Shown: positions 8,374 to 16,122 of the stretch, one piece after another
Layout: every line of letters starts with the position of its first letter
How positions within the stretch are numbered: position 1 is the first letter of the stretch
Origin: an uncultured Clostridia bacterium
Lineage (GTDB): Bacteria > Bacillota > Clostridia > Christensenellales > UBA1242
Length of the DNA: 64,000 bases
Direction: 5' to 3'
Assembly: GCA_934747775.1 (NCBI GenBank)
Contig: CAKVHA010000007.1
Location: 4,738-68,737 of the forward strand
The notes under the pieces: generated by a model
Database searches by the model: none
Told to the model about the DNA's origin: nothing
What the model saw: the letters and a program-made list of their open reading frames with translations, nothing else
Position numbers and translations under genes: made by a program

Positions 8374-9264
8374 ATGAAAAAAGTTGATAATTCTAAGGCA
8401 GAAGTTAAGCCTGTTTTAAAAAAGATTCCAACCAAATATGACGACCGCAAAACCAAATTTAAAAAGTTATCTAAAAACAACGAACTTAACGAGATTAGAC
8501 TTAAAAACGACTATATGGATAATGTTTTGCAACATAGCTGGCTAATTGACAACTACATTGCCAAATTTGGTCTTGTAAGTGAAGATGCTCCCGAAAACAC
8601 AATTAAAGCATACAAAAATGCTGTTAAAAAGGGCTACCCTATTTTAATTCAAGTTCAACTACTTGATGACGGTGAAATTGTTTGTTTTAATGGCAAGGTT
8701 TTAAGCACTACCACCAAGGCGAGCGGATATCTAACTAAAATGAGTTTGGATGAAATTAAGGAAATAAAAATTGGCGAATCGCAAGAGTCTATTCCTACCT
8801 TGCAAGAAGCACTAGATGCTATTGCTGGTAAAGTTCCCGTTGTTATTGACATAAACAACGATGGCACAGTTGGCAAGTTTGAACAAAAAGTTGCCGATAT
8901 GCTAGACGATTACATAGTAAAACACAACCTTTTTGATAGTGTTGCTGTTATGAGTTTAAACCCATACACCCTTGAATGGTTTATGGCACAAGCACCTTGG
9001 TTTCCAAGAATTTTGCGCAGCGGAAAGTTTAAGGTTAAAAACTATGGCAGTATAAAAGCTAAACACCTTACAAAATTAAAACTTTTTAAAATTGCTTTGC
9101 CAGACTTTATTTGCTACAATGCAAAAGACCTTCCTTGCAGATATGTAAAGCGAGTTAAACCAGTTTGCGTAATTGCATATAATGTAAGAAACCAACAAGA
9201 ATATATTGACGTTGCAAAATATTGTGACAATATTGTATTTACAGGCTTTGAACCTAGCATTTAG
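8374..9264 (+). CDS. GDPD-fold protein lacking the catalytic residues (putative pseudoenzyme)
   Basis: The chain from residue 60 follows the glycerophosphodiester phosphodiesterase fold: NYIAKFGLVSEDAPENTIKAY, then VQLLDDGEIVCFNGKVL, SLDEIKEI, IPTLQEALDAI and a late TGFEP. In active GDPDs the first motif is HRG...APENT, the second is ExDVxxTxDG, and the third is HD. Here the HR pair is K64-F65, the E and D are replaced by hydrophobic and Gln residues (91-95), and HD is N106-G107. So every recognised metal-binding or catalytic position is changed while the scaffold residues (APENT, DG, LQEAL) remain. The first 50 residues are a basic, disordered extension without signal peptide. AAGGATAT precedes the ATG, the gene stands alone, and its own terminator overlaps its stop. 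Confidence 0.8.
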   Translation: MKKVDNSKAEVKPVLKKIPTKYDDRKTKFKKLSKNNELNEIRLKNDYMDNVLQHSWLIDNYIAKFGLVSEDAPENTIKAYKNAVKKGYPILIQVQLLDDGEIVCFNGKVLSTTTKASGYLTKMSLDEIKEIKIGESQESIPTLQEALDAIAGKVPVVIDINNDGTVGKFEQKVADMLDDYIVKHNLFDSVAVMSLNPYTLEWFMAQAPWFPRILRSGKFKVKNYGSIKAKHLTKLKLFKIALPDFICYNAKDLPCRYVKRVKPVCVIAYNVRNQQEYIDVAKYCDNIVFTGFEPSI

Positions 9265-9279
9265 TTGCTAGGTTTTTTT
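9251..9279 (+). terminator. Terminator overlapping the end of the GDPD-like gene
   Basis: AACCTAGCA - 6 bases - TGCTAGGTT, a perfect 9-bp stem followed by T5. The left arm encodes the last codons of the gene, so stop codon and terminator are merged. Confidence 0.92.
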
Positions 9280-9384
9280 ACGCTTTATTATTTACAAAAA
9301 AACGCCCTATTTTTTACGATTTAAACGCCATAAAAATAAGGGCTTAAAAATATATCATTGCCATAACAAGCAATTAGATTAAAA

Positions 9385-9417
9385 AAAAGTAGTCTTAAAA
9401 TTATTTAAGGCTACTTT
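9385..9417 (-). terminator. Terminator of the small two-TM protein gene
   Basis: AAAAGTAG.CTTAAA pairs with TTTAAGGCTACTTTT (one mismatch) and is followed on the minus strand by a long T run (the A run at 9381-9388). Confidence 0.8.
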
Positions 9418-9424
9418 TAATTTA

Positions 9425-9679
9425 TTAAATAAACACCAAAATTACAATACAGAATAACAAGCAAACTACGCCAACGCATTTTATTGTAACCAATGTTCGA
9501 TCGTTATCTGCAATGAAATCGGTCTTTTTTGCAACTCTTGTAATGCGACGTGCTAAAATTATTAAACAAACACCAGCAATACACAAAAACAACGCAACCC
9601 ACACTTGTGGCATACGAAGAAATTTTGAAAAACTTTCCAAGTTTGTACTATCTATTGCACTAAGTAAAAAATTAAACAT
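9425..9679 (-). CDS. Small two-TM membrane protein, function unknown
   Basis: An 84-residue protein with two membrane segments, about residues 27-46 (VWVALFLCIAGVCLIILA) and 63-84 (ending FCIVILVFI at the extreme C-terminus), joined by a basic loop (RRITRVAKKTD). The start MFNFLLSA is chosen because TTGGAG lies 8 bases upstream; an upstream in-frame TTG overlaps that site. It has no recognised family. It is transcribed alone, convergent with the GDPD-like gene and divergent from the ABC transporter lipoprotein gene. Confidence 0.72.
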   Translation of the reverse strand: MFNFLLSAIDSTNLESFSKFLRMPQVWVALFLCIAGVCLIILARRITRVAKKTDFIADNDRTLVTIKCVGVVCLLFCIVILVFI

Positions 9680-9854
9680 ACTTTTACTCCAATTTACCAA
9701 ATTTGATTATATTATATCATTATACCTTTATAATTTCAAGTCATTTTTTAAAATAAAACCTATATTTTTATCCATAATAATCCAAAACATTGCCAGCTAG
9801 CACCATTTTAGGCAATTTTGAATATAGTAAGATTGTATTGACAATGGAGGTTTT

Positions 9855-10892
9855 ATGAAAAAAATATCAATATTTTTGGCGGCAATTGTATTTGGATTTG
9901 CGTTTTTTCTAACAGGTTGCGGCGGCAAAAACAACACAATTAAGGTTAATGAAGTAACTCACTCTGTGTTTTATGCCCCACTATACATTGCCATAAACAA
10001 GGGCTATTTTGAAGAAGAAGGGCTAAAGATTGAGTTAACAAATGGCGGTGGCGCAGATAAGGTTATGAGTGCCCTAACCAGCAAATCGGCAGACATTGGC
10101 TTAATGGGACCAGAAGCAAGTGTATATGTTGTGAAGCAAGGCAAAAAAGATTTGCCGGTTGTGTTTGGTCAACTTACTAAGCGCGACGGCTCGTTTTTAA
10201 TTGGCAGAAAAAACATTGAAAACTTTACAGTTAGCAACATCACTGGTGGCAGAGCAGAAATTGCGGAGAACGAACGCCCAGTTATTTTGGCGGGCAGAAA
10301 AGGCGGAGTTCCTGCTATGACGCTTGCTTATATGCTAAAAGAAAATGGGCTTATAGACGGCAAAAACATCACCCTACGCTACGATGTTCCGTTTGATAGT
10401 ATGACGGCAGCTTTTATAGGCAATGTGGGCGATTATGTAACCGCATTTGAGCCAGCAGCAAGCGCAATTGTTAACGAAGGCAAAGGCTACAATCTAGCGA
10501 GTGTTGGCAGTTTATCGGGCGAAATACCCTACACAGCATTTACAGCAAACGAAAGCTATATAAAGAAAAACCCAGACAAAATAAACAAGTTTTTGCGTGC
10601 AATTATTAAAGGCTACAATTATTTAACAACCGCAAATGTAGACGAAGTTGTTACTGCATTAGAGCCAAGTTTTAAAGGCATAAGCAAAGAAAGTTTGAAA
10701 GCCGCACTTGAAGCGTATATTAGAATTGACGCGTGGAGCAACAACCTAATGATGACCGAAGTTAGTTATAACAGACTTTTAGATATTATTATAGACAATG
10801 GCGTGCTAACAGAACGCGTGGAATTTAATAAAGTTGTAAACAATAGTTATGCCGAAAAAGCTTACAACGAAATTAAAGCAGAAAATAAATAG
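9855..10892 (+). CDS. ABC importer substrate-binding lipoprotein (NMT1/SsuA/ThiY-like)
   Basis: Extracellular substrate-binding protein of a small-molecule ABC importer. The N-terminus is a lipoprotein signal (KKISIFLAAIVFGFAFFLTGCGG, with Cys 22 as the lipidation site). The mature chain has the NMT1/SsuA pattern: VFYAPLYIAINKGYFEEEGLKIEL, ADIGLMGPEAS, then AGRKGGVPAMTLAYML and DYVTAFEPAASAI. These families bind sulfonates, nitrate, taurine or thiamine pyrimidine precursors; the substrate cannot be read from sequence. A GGAGG site precedes the ATG. The ATPase and permease genes follow after 198 bases and an intervening hairpin, an arrangement that favours more binding protein than membrane parts. 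I saw no TPP riboswitch upstream. Confidence 0.9.
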   Translation: MKKISIFLAAIVFGFAFFLTGCGGKNNTIKVNEVTHSVFYAPLYIAINKGYFEEEGLKIELTNGGGADKVMSALTSKSADIGLMGPEASVYVVKQGKKDLPVVFGQLTKRDGSFLIGRKNIENFTVSNITGGRAEIAENERPVILAGRKGGVPAMTLAYMLKENGLIDGKNITLRYDVPFDSMTAAFIGNVGDYVTAFEPAASAIVNEGKGYNLASVGSLSGEIPYTAFTANESYIKKNPDKINKFLRAIIKGYNYLTTANVDEVVTALEPSFKGISKESLKAALEAYIRIDAWSNNLMMTEVSYNRLLDIIIDNGVLTERVEFNKVVNNSYAEKAYNEIKAENK

Positions 10893-10904
10893 TTTTAATA
10901 ATTT

Positions 10905-10934
10905 AAGACCTTAATTTTTAGGGTCTTATTTTTT
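10905..10934 (+). terminator. Terminator/attenuator between binding-protein gene and transporter genes
   Basis: AAGACC pairs with GGTCTT around an AT-rich loop and is followed by ATTTTTTA. It lies in the 198-base gap before the ATPase gene. Partial read-through would set the ratio of binding protein to transporter. The rest of the gap is AT-rich with no gene. Confidence 0.78.
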
Positions 10935-11090
10935 ATGCAAAAATGTTATATCATAGCCAAATTTTCGCACAAAAAAGTGATACTTTAAATATAATGAAGT
11001 AGAAGTTATGCGTATTTCATTAAGTTTTAAATTAGCGTTTAAAATCTTTTTGTAATAGGTGTAATTTTAATACATTTTTAGGAAGTAATA

Positions 11091-11834
11091 ATGGCTATAT
11101 TAACACTAAAAGATGTTTCGCTAACATACTTTTCTTTAGACGGCGAAACAGAGGCTATAAAAAACATTAATTTTAGTGTGGAAGAAGGTGAATTTGTGAG
11201 CATTGTTGGGCCTTCAGGTTGCGGCAAAACGACAATATTGTCGCTAATATCGGGGTTAATAAAGCCTACTAGCGGCAGTATAAAATTTAATGGCAGCGGC
11301 AAAAACGACTGCGGATATATGTTTCAAAAAGACCACCTATTTGAGTGGCGAACAATTTTAAATAATGTTTACTTGGGACTAGAAATTCAAAAACAAAAAA
11401 CTTTAGAAAATATGGAATATGTAAATGGATTGCTAAAAAAATATGGGCTTTGGGCATTTAAAGACAAACACCCTAGCGAATTGTCGGGCGGAATGCGACA
11501 GCGTGTGGCACTAATTAGGACAATGGCACTAAAACCAAAAATTATGCTTTTAGACGAAGCTTTTAGTGCGCTTGACTATCAAACACGACTAAATGTTTGC
11601 GACGACATTTCTAAAATACTAAAACAAGAAAATATCACTAGCATTTTGGTTACGCACGACATTAACGAAGCTATTACAATGAGCGACCGCATTATTGTGC
11701 TTACAAAGCGCCCTGCCACTGTAAAGACCGTTCACGATATTGATTTAGCAAAATTTGGGTCGCCGCTAGATAGGCGAAACGTGCCCGAAGCAAACAAGTA
11801 CTTTGACATTATTTGGAAGGAGTTGCAACAATGA
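11091..11834 (+). CDS. ABC transporter ATP-binding protein (SsuB/TauB/ThiZ-like)
   Basis: Cytoplasmic ATPase of the importer, 247 residues. Walker A is GPSGCGKTT (residues ~39-47), the Q-loop lies in YMFQKDHLFEWRT, the signature is LSGGMRQRVAL, Walker B is IMLLDEAFSALD and the switch is VTHDINEA. FEWRT after the Q-loop and DEAFSALDYQTR are typical of the nitrate/sulfonate/thiamine-precursor subfamily. AGGAAGT precedes the ATG. The stop overlaps the permease start by four bases (ATGA), so the two membrane-complex subunits are translationally coupled. Confidence 0.95.
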   Translation: MAILTLKDVSLTYFSLDGETEAIKNINFSVEEGEFVSIVGPSGCGKTTILSLISGLIKPTSGSIKFNGSGKNDCGYMFQKDHLFEWRTILNNVYLGLEIQKQKTLENMEYVNGLLKKYGLWAFKDKHPSELSGGMRQRVALIRTMALKPKIMLLDEAFSALDYQTRLNVCDDISKILKQENITSILVTHDINEAITMSDRIIVLTKRPATVKTVHDIDLAKFGSPLDRRNVPEANKYFDIIWKELQQ

Positions 11835-12637
11835 AAAACATTTACTCTAAAGAATATCAAAAGTTTTTAAAGCAAAAAAAACAAAAGTCGTTTGTAATTG
11901 TTGTTATTCAAATTAGCATTTTAATACTTTTTGTGGGACTTTGGGAGCTTTTGGCTAGGCTTAATGTGATAGACAGCTTTATTTTGTCCTGCCCTTCAAA
12001 CATAGTAAAAGTTGTGATTGATCTTGCTAAAGACGGAACACTTTTTATGCATATGTGGACCACATTATATGAAGCACTGGTTGGTTTTTTAATAGCGACC
12101 GTAGTAGGCACACTTGTTGCTATTTTACTATGGTGGAACGACACAATATACAAAGTATTAGACCCATATATTGTAGTACTAAACAGCTTGCCTAAAATTG
12201 CACTTGGACCTGTGCTAATAATCTGGATTGGCGTAGGAACAAAAGCAATTGTGGCAATGGATGTGCTAATTATGGTGGTTATTACAACTCTTAGTATGCT
12301 AAACGCTTTTAGAGCGTGCGATAAAAACCAAATTATGCTATTAAAAAGTATGGGCGCTAGCAAGTTTCAGATACTAACAAAACTAATTTTGCCAAACTCA
12401 TTATGTGACTTTATTAGTGTGCTAAAAATAAATGTGGGGCTAACTTGGGTGGGTACAATTATGGGCGAATATTTGGTTAGTAAAGCTGGGCTTGGATATC
12501 TTATTGTTTACGGTGGTCAGATTTTCAACCTAGACCTTGTTATGGCTAGCACCGTATTGCTTTGCGTTATGGCTGGGCTAATGTATATGGTTGTGGCTGC
12601 CATTGAAAAACGATTTAACAAAAAACTTAAAAAGTAA
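11831..12637 (+). CDS. ABC transporter permease (SsuC/TauC/ThiX-like)
   Basis: Membrane subunit of the importer, 268 residues with about six membrane segments starting at residues 23-42. The coupling loop is the conserved ACDKNQIMLLKSMGASKFQI (EAA motif with G-A-S) followed by ILPNSLCDFISVLK, and the later LGYLIVYGGQIFNLDLVMAS is typical of BPD_transp_1 permeases of this class. The start ATG is chosen for AAGGAG eight bases upstream, inside the ATPase gene; it gives the ATGA overlap. Confidence 0.94.
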   Translation: MKNIYSKEYQKFLKQKKQKSFVIVVIQISILILFVGLWELLARLNVIDSFILSCPSNIVKVVIDLAKDGTLFMHMWTTLYEALVGFLIATVVGTLVAILLWWNDTIYKVLDPYIVVLNSLPKIALGPVLIIWIGVGTKAIVAMDVLIMVVITTLSMLNAFRACDKNQIMLLKSMGASKFQILTKLILPNSLCDFISVLKINVGLTWVGTIMGEYLVSKAGLGYLIVYGGQIFNLDLVMASTVLLCVMAGLMYMVVAAIEKRFNKKLKK

Positions 12638-12658
12638 CATTAATTTAATGTAGCCTTA

Positions 12659-12691
12659 AAAAATCCCTAGTACTTTTTGCTAGGGATTTTT
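12659..12691. terminator. Bidirectional terminator between the ABC operon and the ykvI-like gene
   Basis: AAAAATCCCTAG - 9 bases - CTAGGGATTTTT, a perfect 12-bp stem with T runs on both strands. It serves the converging permease gene and the ykvI-like gene; the last codons of the latter lie in the right arm. Confidence 0.92.
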
Positions 12692-13654
12692 AATTTGAAC
12701 TTTGGTGCGAATTATTTTATAAATAAATATTAACCCCACAATTCCAGTTATAAAATAAACATAATTTACAATAACATTAAAGCCAAGGCACGAAACAACA
12801 AAAACCAATAGCAAGTTAACAAGAACATTTAATAGTTTGTTTTCTATAACATCCTTAGAAATGTTTAGCATAGAATAAATGCAACTAAGTAGCGTTGTAA
12901 GCAAACCAAGCCACACCGTAACAACCATAATATAGCCTAGCACCCTACTCTCGTTAAACGCAAAAGTAATAAGCGGCATTATGCTAGAAAAAATGTCTGT
13001 TTTTGAAAACATTATTGTAAAGCTAATTAGTAAAATTAAAATTGTAATTATAGCTGCCGAAATTGCACTGGCGGTTTTAATTTGTTTTGATGTGTAATTT
13101 TTGCCAACGCTAATTAAAAACATTGCGACAGTGAGAAAATTAAACGAAATATATCCTGCAACATTTACAAAACTAAGCACTGGCGAATTTATTGTTTGAA
13201 AATTAATGCTTGTTCCAAACTGGTTTAAACCAAACAAAATAAGCACAACAAACGACACAAATAGCATTGGGGATACTATAAAATTAAGTTTTTTTATTCC
13301 CTTAACACCCATTAGCAAAAACACACCAGCAATTGCAAGATTTATGGCTAAAAAATGCGGAATTGAAAGCATTTGACCTATTACCTTATTGCCAGCAAGC
13401 GTACTGCCGCTTAAAAACGCCAATGTGGAATACAAAAGCATTTTATAAGGTTTTTTTAGTTTAAAATTGCCAGCATATTTGCCTATGTACAAGCATTGCT
13501 TTATTAACACAAACATAACTATTCCTGTTGCAACTGCGCTAGGAATGGCAAGGTAGCCAAATCTACAAAAATATCTTGCTATCTCTTTTCCACTTGCAAA
13601 ACCCGCACCCACTATGCTTGCTACAATAAAAAAAATTAATCCGCACACTTTCAT
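12680..13654 (-). CDS. YkvI-like membrane transporter (APC superfamily)
   Basis: A 324-residue polytopic membrane protein with about ten membrane segments. The N-terminus, FFIVASIVGAGFASGKEIARYF, is the hallmark of the YkvI family (COG3949), distant relatives of amino-acid/cation symporters in which the broken first helix (VGAGFASG) carries the substrate and ion site. The substrate is unknown. No good ribosome binding site precedes the ATG, so the start is the least certain part. It is monocistronic, facing the ABC operon. Confidence 0.82.
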   Translation of the reverse strand: MKVCGLIFFIVASIVGAGFASGKEIARYFCRFGYLAIPSAVATGIVMFVLIKQCLYIGKYAGNFKLKKPYKMLLYSTLAFLSGSTLAGNKVIGQMLSIPHFLAINLAIAGVFLLMGVKGIKKLNFIVSPMLFVSFVVLILFGLNQFGTSINFQTINSPVLSFVNVAGYISFNFLTVAMFLISVGKNYTSKQIKTASAISAAIITILILLISFTIMFSKTDIFSSIMPLITFAFNESRVLGYIMVVTVWLGLLTTLLSCIYSMLNISKDVIENKLLNVLVNLLLVFVVSCLGFNVIVNYVYFITGIVGLIFIYKIIRTKVQIKNP

Positions 13655-13692
13655 ATTTAATAATATGATTTAAAGTGTACGGATATTATAAA

Positions 13693-14385
13693 TTAATTTT
13701 TGTAAATTAATCTGCCGCAATGTTCACAAGTAATATAGCCATCGCTGTTTAGTTTGTTAAGTTTGCTGCTGGCAAGTTCCATACGGCAACCATAACAAGT
13801 TTTTCCGTCTAATAAAGGCACAAAAACTGGGAAAATATTATCAGCTTTCATTGTTTTATATTTTTCCAACAAAGCTGGTTCTATGTCTTTTTCTAAAGCT
13901 TTGCGTTGTGCTTTAAGTTCGTTGATTTTTGGCTCTACGGCGCTAATAGATTTTTCGTAGTTTTCTTTACTAGATTTGTAGCGTCCACGCGCTTTTATAA
14001 CATTGTTTTTAGTAACTTCAAAGTCTTTTAATAATTGTTTTGCTTTGTTTATAAAAATGTTAAGATTACGCTCTATCATATATAGGTCACTACTCAAAGC
14101 GTTAATTTGGCTGTATGCTTCCCTAAACTCTTCTTCGGACTTATAATCTGCCTTAGCTGTTAGCTTTTGAACCTTGTTTACATTATCTTCGTAGTTCTTT
14201 TTTAAATTAAGATACTCTTCAATAATTTTTCCAGCCTTAACTTCCAAGCCATTACTAACATTTTGTGCGTCTTTTACATACGCCATCATTTTGTTCATAA
14301 CTTCTTTTTCTTCGCTAGCGTTAACTTGACGATTAAGTTTTTTAAGTTCCATATCAATTTTTTGATATTGCAAAATTTCTTTCAT
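13693..14385 (-). CDS. Coiled-coil zinc-ribbon protein (COG1579 family)
   Basis: A 230-residue protein: residues 1-175 are a long heptad-rich antiparallel coiled coil, and the C-terminus is a C4 zinc ribbon with CYGC (about residues 200-203) and CEHC (about 221-224) ending in GRLIY. Bacterial members of COG1579 are often encoded beside trmK/nif3 and dnaG-rpoD, as here. The molecular role is not settled; binding of nucleic acid or a protein partner through the ribbon is the usual suggestion. GGGGGAAAA precedes the ATG. The start lies 32 bases inside the trmK 3' end, so translation is coupled. Confidence 0.9.
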   Translation of the reverse strand: MKEILQYQKIDMELKKLNRQVNASEEKEVMNKMMAYVKDAQNVSNGLEVKAGKIIEEYLNLKKNYEDNVNKVQKLTAKADYKSEEEFREAYSQINALSSDLYMIERNLNIFINKAKQLLKDFEVTKNNVIKARGRYKSSKENYEKSISAVEPKINELKAQRKALEKDIEPALLEKYKTMKADNIFPVFVPLLDGKTCYGCRMELASSKLNKLNSDGYITCEHCGRLIYKN

Positions 14386-15064
14386 TTATTTTCCCCCATT
14401 TTTTGTAGGCTTTTTTAATTTGTTTTAGTTGTTTTTTAACTGCCAAACGTTTAAAGAATGGCGCTTTTGTAATAATATTGTTGCATCTTTTATCTAAAAA
14501 GTCAAGATACTCTAAAAAATCGTGACTTTTACTTTCAAAATTTGTAACACCAAACTGCAAATAAAATGCGGATATATGCTGTTTTTTGTTGGTTTTTATA
14601 ACTTTTAAAACATTATAAAACATATGCCTATCTTTTACAATTTGGTCTTTTATAATATTGTAGCCGTGACTAACTAAAAACTTTTTTAATGCTATTTCAT
14701 TGTTTTGTGGCTGCAACACAAAGTCCGAAATATTTGTGGTGTTGTTTGAAAGTATTTTAATTATTTCCAAACCACCCATTCCAGAAATAACAACTTCTTC
14801 AATGTTGTGTTCCGGCTTTATTGCTTGCAAGCCATCTGCCACCGCGTAATCAAAGTTGTAACCGTGTTTTGTAAGTAATATTACAGCCTTTTGCACACTA
14901 GGTTCGCTAATGTCGCTAACAAACGCGTAGTCTATAAGTCCGCTTGCAAACAAGTCGTCTATAAGTTTTCCGTGGTCGCAACCAATATCTGCCACCCTAC
15001 GCTTAGAAACATAGCGTTTTATTTTTGCTAGCCTTGGTGACAAAGTTTCTAGCCTAGTCGTCAT
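14354..15064 (-). CDS. trmK: tRNA (adenine22-N1)-methyltransferase TrmK
   Basis: SAM-dependent methyltransferase that makes m1A22 in tRNAs. The N-terminal Rossmann domain reads LSPRLAKIKRYV, then VADIGCDHGKLIDDL (SAM motif I) and EVVISGMGGLEII, the diagnostic TrmK block with the catalytic GMGG region; a helical C-terminal half with QPQNNEIALKKFL follows. At 236 residues it is normal length. It overlaps rpoD by 11 bases and the zinc-ribbon gene by 32, continuing the dnaG-rpoD-trmK arrangement seen widely in Bacillota. Confidence 0.94.
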   Translation of the reverse strand: MTTRLETLSPRLAKIKRYVSKRRVADIGCDHGKLIDDLFASGLIDYAFVSDISEPSVQKAVILLTKHGYNFDYAVADGLQAIKPEHNIEEVVISGMGGLEIIKILSNNTTNISDFVLQPQNNEIALKKFLVSHGYNIIKDQIVKDRHMFYNVLKVIKTNKKQHISAFYLQFGVTNFESKSHDFLEYLDFLDKRCNNIITKAPFFKRLAVKKQLKQIKKAYKKWGKINERNFAISKN

Positions 15065-16112
15065 TAAAGTCCTGCAACTTTTTACTACGACTTGGGTTTC
15101 TAAGTTTTCTTAGCGCTTTAGCTTCAATCTGACGAATACGCTCTCTGGTTACATTAAACTCTTTACCCACTTCTTCTAGGGTACGTGGGTGGTTGTCGTC
15201 TAGACCATAGCGAAGTCTAATAACCTTTTGTTCACGCGGAGTAAGTGTTTCAATAACAGCCATAAGTTGGGCTTTTAAAATGTCTTGAGCGGCACTGTCG
15301 GTAGGAGTTTTCATACTCTCATCTTCAACAAAGTCACTTATTTTGCTTTCATCTTCTTCGCCAACTGGGCTTTCTAGCGAGATTGGGTCTAGGGCGATTT
15401 TTTGAATTTCGTTTACACGTTGTTCGGTTATGCCCATTCTTTCGGCAATTTCGGCATTAGATGGGTCACGGCCTAATTCTTGAGTAAGTTGTTTTGAAAC
15501 ACGCGACAACTTATGAATTGTTTCTACCATATGCACTGGAATACGAATAATACGTGCTTGGTCGGCAATTGCACGAGTTATGGCTTGACGAATCCACCAA
15601 GTAGCGTAGGTTGAAAACCTAAAACCTTTTGTAAAGTCAAATTTTTCTACTGCTTTAAATAATCCTAGGTTTCCTTCTTGTATTAAATCCAAAAAGTGCA
15701 TACTGCTGCGGTTTACATATTTTTTTGCAATACTAACCACAAGTTTTAGGTTGCGTTCGCAAAGTTCGTCTTTTGCGGCTTTATCACCTTCCAAAATACG
15801 TTTTGCTAGTTCCACTTCTTGCTCGCTTGTAAGTAGTTTTACCGAGCCAATGTCTTTTAGATACATTTTTACAGGGTCATCTACTTTAACATTAGAGATA
15901 ATATCCTTAAACTCTTCGTCCTTAATAATTTCTTCGTCTAGGCTTTCTACTGTTACGCCTTCTTTTTGGAACATATCTATAATGTCTTTTAGTTCGTCGC
16001 TAGATAGATCGTATTCAATAAGTTTTGTTCCTAATTCTTCTTCTGTTATGCTGCCGCGCTTTTTTGCGGCTTTAAGCAAATTTTGCACATCTTTTTGTAG
16101 TTTTTCTTCCAT
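15054..16112 (-). CDS. rpoD: Housekeeping sigma factor RpoD/SigA
   Basis: Primary sigma-70 factor, 352 residues, the short Gram-positive form. Region 1.2 is DPVKMYLKDIGSVKLL; region 2 has the FDLIQEGN-like FLDLIQEGNLGLFKAVEKFD and the -10 recognising GFRFSTYATWWIRQAITRAI; region 3 is PVHMVETIHKLSRV; region 4 is the LTPREQKVIRLRYGLDD...TLEEVGKEFNVTRERIRQIEAKALRKLR helix-turn-helix. GGGG-type ribosome binding site precedes the ATG. It follows dnaG by 10 bases in the macromolecular synthesis operon. The many TTGACA-17-TATAAT promoters in the window match its expected specificity. Confidence 0.98.
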   Translation of the reverse strand: MEEKLQKDVQNLLKAAKKRGSITEEELGTKLIEYDLSSDELKDIIDMFQKEGVTVESLDEEIIKDEEFKDIISNVKVDDPVKMYLKDIGSVKLLTSEQEVELAKRILEGDKAAKDELCERNLKLVVSIAKKYVNRSSMHFLDLIQEGNLGLFKAVEKFDFTKGFRFSTYATWWIRQAITRAIADQARIIRIPVHMVETIHKLSRVSKQLTQELGRDPSNAEIAERMGITEQRVNEIQKIALDPISLESPVGEEDESKISDFVEDESMKTPTDSAAQDILKAQLMAVIETLTPREQKVIRLRYGLDDNHPRTLEEVGKEFNVTRERIRQIEAKALRKLRNPSRSKKLQDFNDD

Positions 16113-16122
16113 AAGTTCCCCT

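Noticed and set aside
9700..9854. Thiamine or other riboswitch ahead of the ABC lipoprotein gene
   Set aside because: No CTGAGA/ACCTGA-type TPP core, S-box or preQ1 core is visible in the leader.
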